From Candidatus Lambdaproteobacteria bacterium RIFOXYD2_FULL_50_16 (lineage in GTDB: Bacteria > SAR324 > XYD2-FULL-50-16), in the NCBI GenBank assembly GCA_001783695.1, contig MFNE01000016.1:22639-59545 (forward strand): 36,907 nucleotides of DNA, given 5' to 3'. Made by a program: the position numbers and the translations under genes. Below the pieces are notes generated by a model. That model saw nothing but the letters and a program-made list of their open reading frames with translations. It ran no database searches and was not told the origin of the DNA. This document shows positions 33,093-36,907 of the stretch, in pieces; position 1 is the first letter of the stretch, and each line of letters opens with the position of its first letter.

Positions 33093-33169
33093 CGAGGCGT
33101 AGCGCAGTCCGGTAGCGCACTTGTCTGGGGGACAAGGGGTCGCTGGTTCAAGTCCAGTCGCCTCGACCA
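33093..33169 (+). tRNA. tRNA-Pro(GGG)
   Basis: A 77-nt tRNA with an encoded CCA. The acceptor CGAGGCG pairs with CGCCTCG, with discriminator A. The anticodon stem CTTGT/ACAAG encloses the loop CTGGGGG, so the anticodon is GGG (33127-33129), proline. The T-arm contains GGTTCAAGTCC. It has its own strong promoter. Accessory sequence begins just downstream, which fits tRNA genes as integration sites, but no repeated tRNA 3' end is visible in the window. Confidence 0.96.
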
Positions 33170-33344
33170 TCTCAACCCAAGCTGATCAAGGCTTTACGGG
33201 TTTTACCTAATCCCCAAATTCCTGCGTTACCCTCTGTCGCCTGAAAAAAATTCGCACAAAACTGGGATGGACTTTGCACAAGATGCAAAGTTTTTAGCGC
33301 CGCTTTGACAGCTTCGCAAGTGAGGAAAGTGGCCCCCAAAATCT

Positions 33345-33683
33345 AGTCAGGGGAGCCAGTTTACTGGCGCGACCTTCACCGGGCTTTTGAAGGAGAAGAA
33401 GGTGCAGATCAGCATGGACCGCAAGGAGCGGGCGATGGACAATATTTTTGTGGAGCGGCTCTGGAGAAGTCTGAAATACGAGGAGATTTACCTCAAGGAA
33501 TACGCCTCGGCAGAAGATTTAAGGCGCTCCTTGAAGACCTATTTTGAGTTCTACAACCTTGAGCGGCCCGAACCGGGGCCCCCGAAAACCAAAGGTTTTT
33601 GGGGTGGCAGTCAGTCGCATCAAGGACGAACCGAAGCAGAGGTTCACTTTGGGCCAAACCCTGAATTGGGTTTAGCCGACTAA
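33345..33683 (+). pseudogene. IS3-family transposase (OrfB) C-terminal fragment
   Basis: The frame reads GSQFTGATFTGLLKEKKV, ISMDRKERAMDNIFVERLW, RSLKYEEIYLKEYAS and YFEFYNLERP, which is the end of an IS3-family DDE transposase/integrase core. It includes the catalytic Glu region (FVERLWRSLK). Everything before the GSQFT block, including the first catalytic Asp residues, is missing. After ERP the usual HQxLGY motif is lost, apparently by a frameshift. The TTG at 33387 is not a real start. This is a dead remnant. Confidence 0.85.
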
Positions 33684-33698
33684 ACCCTCGGCTCTATC

Positions 33699-34658
33699 TT
33701 AAAAAGATGGAAAGGGTGGCTTGACGATGGGGTCCACTTCATTATCGATTGGTTGACTGGTACTTGGTGAATCAACGTTTGATGCCTTTGAAGAGGTTGA
33801 TTGGTATAGATCAACTAGATTAGGAAATAATGCCTGTTCGATATAAGGGCGATTAGGTTGTTCAATTGTTGAAATACCAGAAATCGGGATGATTTTCGTT
33901 TTATCTTTGATTTTTAGTGCGATAACCTTTTCTCCTACTGCCAATAAATCTCCTACTTCTTTTCGTCCAGATTTGTACTCAACTATTGATTCGAATCCCT
34001 TTGTCTTTTGAACGGTAAGGTATGAATTAAATTGCCGCTTGGCATATTGAGGTGGTATAAATATAAGCATTATTATCATTATAATGACCCATATTATTCC
34101 ACTTGGTGATTTGAGTTCCAAATGTGCGGTTATGCTTCTAATTGACCAGAATAAAAATGGAAATAGTATTATGCAAAGTGGCACATAAATAACCTTAGGA
34201 ACACCCTGTGCGTGGGCGTGCTTTACTTTTTTCATGACAACCACATACCTTGTTATGATTATTGGGAAGTTAACTGTTTCCAGAATAACTACAAGGCAGC
34301 CGACGATTGTTAAAGTAAATACCCACGCCCATAGCATTTCGTTGGTAAATATGCTTCGATGAATAATGTTAAAACCTGACAAGATAGATTCTTGAGGACT
34401 TGGGTGAAAATGCGTGGTCGGTAAACCGAATAGCGACATTTCATAACTAAATTCTTGCTCTCCAATCACGAAGAGGTAACCGGTTAAGCAAGAAATGAAT
34501 AAAGTCGGGTGTTCAATGATTTGCTGAACAGAAAAGACCTTCTTGATTAATTTAGTATTTGCTTCATTTTTATCCTGCTCTTCACGCTGTTTTCGCAACT
34601 TCCTATTCCATAATGGATTGAAACGGCTGTACGGGCTTTTCCTCAAATTACCTCCCAA
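33699..34658 (-). CDS. Multi-pass membrane protein, unknown
   Basis: A 319-residue protein that I do not recognise. A basic, polar N-terminus (RFNPLWNRKLRKQREEQ) precedes about four hydrophobic segments (near HPTLFISCLTGYLFVIG, WAWVFTLTIVGCLVVIL, IYVPLCIILFPFLFWSI and IIWVIIMIIMLIFIPP). A ~100-residue soluble tail then contains a small beta domain (FESIVEYKSGRKEVGDLLAVGEKVIALKIKDKTKIIPISGI). Codon use is clearly more AT-rich than in the neighbouring core genes, which suggests recent transfer. The TTG start at 34658 has no Shine-Dalgarno and overlaps the dead helicase remnant, so the true start is uncertain. Confidence 0.6.
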   Translation of the reverse strand: MGGNLRKSPYSRFNPLWNRKLRKQREEQDKNEANTKLIKKVFSVQQIIEHPTLFISCLTGYLFVIGEQEFSYEMSLFGLPTTHFHPSPQESILSGFNIIHRSIFTNEMLWAWVFTLTIVGCLVVILETVNFPIIITRYVVVMKKVKHAHAQGVPKVIYVPLCIILFPFLFWSIRSITAHLELKSPSGIIWVIIMIIMLIFIPPQYAKRQFNSYLTVQKTKGFESIVEYKSGRKEVGDLLAVGEKVIALKIKDKTKIIPISGISTIEQPNRPYIEQALFPNLVDLYQSTSSKASNVDSPSTSQPIDNEVDPIVKPPFPSF

Positions 34659-35198
34659 TCCAACACGAACAATCGTTTCTTCACTTCGGTCTGGCGAAGT
34701 TCCTGTTCCAAATCATCCAACAGATCATCCTTCTTGGTGTCCACTTCGTCTTGAGCCTGGAACAGGTTCTGGCGTAACTGGTTTCGCTTCTTTTCCATGT
34801 CCTTGATTTCTCCCTTTGGGCTGCTAACTTCTTTCCAATTGAATCAAGGTACGTGACTCGTTTTTGCGAAGTCGAATCTCCTTGTCTAGGTTCTTGATTT
34901 CCAGTTCCAGCCCTGCCTTCAAATCGTCGGCCCATTCCTCTAACTTGCCTAGTTCGGTATCGAAGAATTCAGCATTCTTTTGAGCAATGTGAGAAATGAC
35001 TTCCTGGTGTCGTTGTTCCAATCGGTCTTCGACGGATTGTTCTAGGTATGCACTTGAGCCATCCACCGACCGGGTAATGAGAAAAACCGCTCACATTGTT
35101 CCTGGTCAAACTCCGTCCCGTCTGAAACGACCCCTGCAAAAAGTAGGAAGTTTTCTTCATCAACGGATACAACTTTCTAAGAGTTATCGTCAAATCTG
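34643..35198 (-). pseudogene. SNF2-family helicase C-terminal remnant, frameshifted
   Basis: Read on the minus strand, three frames give consecutive pieces of one protein end. First comes SVDEENFLLFAGVVSDGTEF, continuing through QCERFFSLPG (about 35165-35065). Then, after a frameshift, VEDRLEQRHQEVISHIAQKN, AEFFDTELGKLEEWADDLKA and LELEIKNLDKEIRL (to ~34824). After another shift, EIKDMEKKRNQLRQNLFQAQ, DEVDTKKDDLLDDLEQELRQ and KKRLFVLDWEVI, with a stop at 34643. This order and pattern match the C-terminal coiled coil of large bacterial SNF2 helicases as I know them. At least two frameshifts and a stop show it is dead. It is truncated at an IS256-type fragment. Confidence 0.65.
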
Positions 35199-35211
35199 GT
35201 GTTTGAGATCC

Positions 35212-35448
35212 TTAGGCGACCCTCGGTTGTTCGATTCCGTCTTTGAATTTTACCCCCTCAATTACCTGAGCCAGCCGGGGTGATCCGTCGAGCTTTCTCC
35301 AGGTTTGTGGGGCTTCCTGCATCATCTTGAAGGCCCGGCTCACCACCGTATCCCATAAAAAGCAACCCCTGGCCTTGGCCCTGCGCAGCCGCACAGTCGC
35401 CAAGGGCGATTTGATCAGGTTGGTGGTCGGCAAAGCCGATTGCGTTGA
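35212..35448 (-). pseudogene. IS256-family transposase C-terminal fragment
   Basis: The minus-strand frame reads ALPTTNLIKSPLATVRLRRA, KARGCFLWDTVVSRAFKMMQ, EAPQTWRKLDGSPRLAQVIE and GVKFKDGIE. The TTNxIxSxxATVRLR, FKMMQEAxxxWRKLxG and VIxGVKFxDG blocks are the end of IS256/Mutator-family transposases. The rest of the gene, including the catalytic core, is absent. It abuts the helicase remnant, so this element or a later deletion around it probably truncated that gene. Confidence 0.75.
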
Positions 35449-35672
35449 GTGTACCCCCAAAATCCCCACCTCCGCCGAACCCCCCACTCCACCCCGCCAA
35501 AAGGAAAGGGGCAGTTGCCCAACCTTCAGACCTCAATCCCCCCTTCCCCCTAACCCGTTGTGCGGAAATCTTGGGGTTCGAAATTTTTTCGCTCCATCCT
35601 TCCCCCCTATAGAGTTGCCCTTTGCCCCTGGCTTGGGGTATGAGGAGGTTAGGCCTTCAATATTAAAAACAG
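35449..35672. other. Non-coding, pyrimidine-rich region before the SNF2 helicase
   Basis: The + strand has several C/T-rich runs (for example around 35540-35570 and 35595-35620). The open frames through it have compositions typical of chance. No convincing promoter, RNA gene or inverted repeat is seen. A purine tract (GAGGAGG, 35642-35648) lies 24 bases before the helicase ATG, too far for normal Shine-Dalgarno use. Confidence 0.4.
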
Positions 35673-36907
35673 ATGACCCCGACCAAATACAACGCTAAGT
35701 ATGCCGCCTTCGAACTTACCCGCCACGCGACTGCCCAGAGTTTGGACCGGCTGACTGCTTCCTTGTTTGACTCCAAGGTGGATCTCAACCCGCATCAGTT
35801 GGAGGCTGCACTCTTTGCGCTGGCGAACCCCCTTTCTAAAGGGGTGATCCTGGCGGACGAGGTGGGTTTGGGTAAAACTATCGAGGCGGGACTGGTACTT
35901 TGCCAACTGTGGGCGGAAAAGAAGCGCCGATTGGTGGTGGTTTGCCCGGCCTCGCTGCGCCGCCAGTGGGCCGCCGAACTCGAAGAAAAATTTCACCTCC
36001 CCGCCCGCATCTTGGACAAGCGCGCTTACGAAGAGGACCAGGATTTCAAAATCCGGGACCCCTTCGACCAAGAAAAGGTGCTGATCCTCTCCTACCCCTT
36101 CGCCGCCAAGATGGCCGAGGGCCTCGCCAAAAAGGCTTGGGACCGGGTGGTGCTCGACGAAGCCCATAAATTGCGAAACGCCCACCGCGATTCCAACCGC
36201 ACTGGCCAAGCGCTCCGCCGAGCTTTCCCCGGAAGCCCCAAACTGCTTTTGACGGCCACCCCCCTGCAAAATTCGCTAGTCGAGATCTACGGTCTTTCGA
36301 CTTTGATTGATGAAGAAATTTTTGGCAGTTTGTCCGCTTTTCGCCAGACCTACATGAAGAACCAAAGCGACCTGGCCCAGTTACAAACGAGGCTTCAGGG
36401 CTTTTGCAAGCGGACGCTGCGTAAAGACGTGGCCGAATATGTTTCTTACACCAACCGCCGAGCGATTACTGAGCCCTTCAGCCCATCAGACCAGGAGGTT
36501 AGCCTTTATGAGCGCATCTCCGCCTTTTTGCAGCGCGAGAACACCTACTCCCTGCCCGAGCGGCACCGGCACTTAACCCTGTTGATTTTGCGCAAGCTTT
36601 TAGCCAGCAGTTCGGCCGCCATTGGCGACACGTTAGCCAAGATGTTGCTGCGCCTAGAGCGGCTGCGGGATGGGCAGCGCAACCCCGAAAGTTTGCTCGA
36701 AGAACTCACCTTGGACGAGGAGATCGAGGACGAATATTTAGACCTAGCCAACTCAGTACACGAAGAAGAGCGGCCCAAATACGGCAAATCCAAACCGACC
36801 CACCCACTCGACCAAGAAATCAAGGAAATCAAAGGCTTTATCGCCGACGCTCAACGAATCCAGATCGATTCCAAAAGCCGGGCGCTGCTCACCGCTTTAG
36901 AAACCGG
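35673..36907 (+). CDS. SNF2-family (SF2) DNA helicase/translocase, 5' part
   Basis: An open frame of 411 codons from ATG 35673 that runs off the right edge. An in-frame TAA nine bases upstream fixes the start at or after this ATG. Motifs are the Walker A loop ADEVGLGKTIEAG (K68), the Walker B box LDEAHKL (D162-H165) and motif III LLTATPLQNS (194-197). PASLRRQW (motif Ia) and a linker with acidic helices follow. This is the first RecA-like domain of an SNF2/RapA-like translocase; the second domain and C-terminal coiled coil should lie beyond the window. Codon use is more GC-rich than in the core genes. Such proteins often occur in defence or restriction islands. No function in this locus is proven. 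Confidence 0.9.
   Translation, partial: MTPTKYNAKYAAFELTRHATAQSLDRLTASLFDSKVDLNPHQLEAALFALANPLSKGVILADEVGLGKTIEAGLVLCQLWAEKKRRLVVVCPASLRRQWAAELEEKFHLPARILDKRAYEEDQDFKIRDPFDQEKVLILSYPFAAKMAEGLAKKAWDRVVLDEAHKLRNAHRDSNRTGQALRRAFPGSPKLLLTATPLQNSLVEIYGLSTLIDEEIFGSLSAFRQTYMKNQSDLAQLQTRLQGFCKRTLRKDVAEYVSYTNRRAITEPFSPSDQEVSLYERISAFLQRENTYSLPERHRHLTLLILRKLLASSSAAIGDTLAKMLLRLERLRDGQRNPESLLEELTLDEEIEDEYLDLANSVHEEERPKYGKSKPTHPLDQEIKEIKGFIADAQRIQIDSKSRALLTALET

Noticed and set aside
35649..36269. 206-residue minus-strand frame at the right end
   Set aside because: It is antisense to the SNF2 helicase, whose motifs are clear on the plus strand.
33170..36907. attR copy of the tRNA-Pro 3' end
   Set aside because: I looked for repeats of the last ~25 tRNA bases to the right and saw none within the window.
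1..36907. CRISPR array
   Set aside because: No regularly spaced direct repeats were seen anywhere in the window.

Overview
The window looks like chromosomal DNA of a Gram-negative bacterium, probably a deep-branching or delta-like proteobacterium. The evidence is outer-membrane and periplasmic exopolysaccharide machinery, an SPOR-domain protein, a periplasmic c-type cytochrome and GTG/TTG starts alongside ATG. I cannot name the genus; any placement (for example near SAR324/Lambdaproteobacteria) would be a guess.

Left part (1-4913): the end of an SPOR-domain gene, a tightly coupled leftward operon (LOG-family protein, PLP aminotransferase, unknown protein), then rightward smpB followed by ssrA. 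The tmRNA is complete, with a clear promoter and a readable tag, so both halves of trans-translation lie side by side. About 800 bases after ssrA hold no intact gene.

Centre (4913-22419): one leftward block of overlapping or near-abutting genes forms a divergent Pel-type exopolysaccharide locus. Reading with transcription: a soluble TPR protein, an unknown 425-residue protein, a PelA-like glycosidase, a PelA-like deacetylase, a PelB-like TPR membrane protein, a PelB-like outer-membrane barrel, then PelD, PelE, PelF and PelG. PelA and PelB, each one protein in Pseudomonas aeruginosa, are each split in two here. No PelC is seen, and PelE and PelF carry extra domains. PelD keeps its c-di-GMP RxxD site and a PilZ gene follows pelG. 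The leader of the operon has a nested inverted repeat that could hide a Shine-Dalgarno sequence, and a small hydrophobic reading frame with an apparent one-base frameshift.

Right-centre (22434-33169): two small zinc-finger genes (one Ogr/Delta-like), a cytochrome c, a large PAS-PAS-PAS hybrid histidine kinase, a cyclic-nucleotide-binding-domain protein, a stand-alone HPt protein, a YibQ-type divergent polysaccharide deacetylase, and a leftward PilZ - class III fructose-bisphosphatase - GlpX group. The GlpX-like protein appears to lack most of the metal ligands of class II fructose-bisphosphatases, while the class III enzyme is intact.

Right end (33093-36907): after a tRNA-Pro(GGG) with a near-consensus promoter, the content becomes accessory: an IS3-type transposase fragment, an AT-rich membrane protein gene, a frameshifted C-terminal remnant of an SNF2-family helicase, an IS256-type transposase fragment, and the start of an apparently intact SNF2-family helicase that runs off the window. 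This looks like the edge of a genomic (possibly defence) island.
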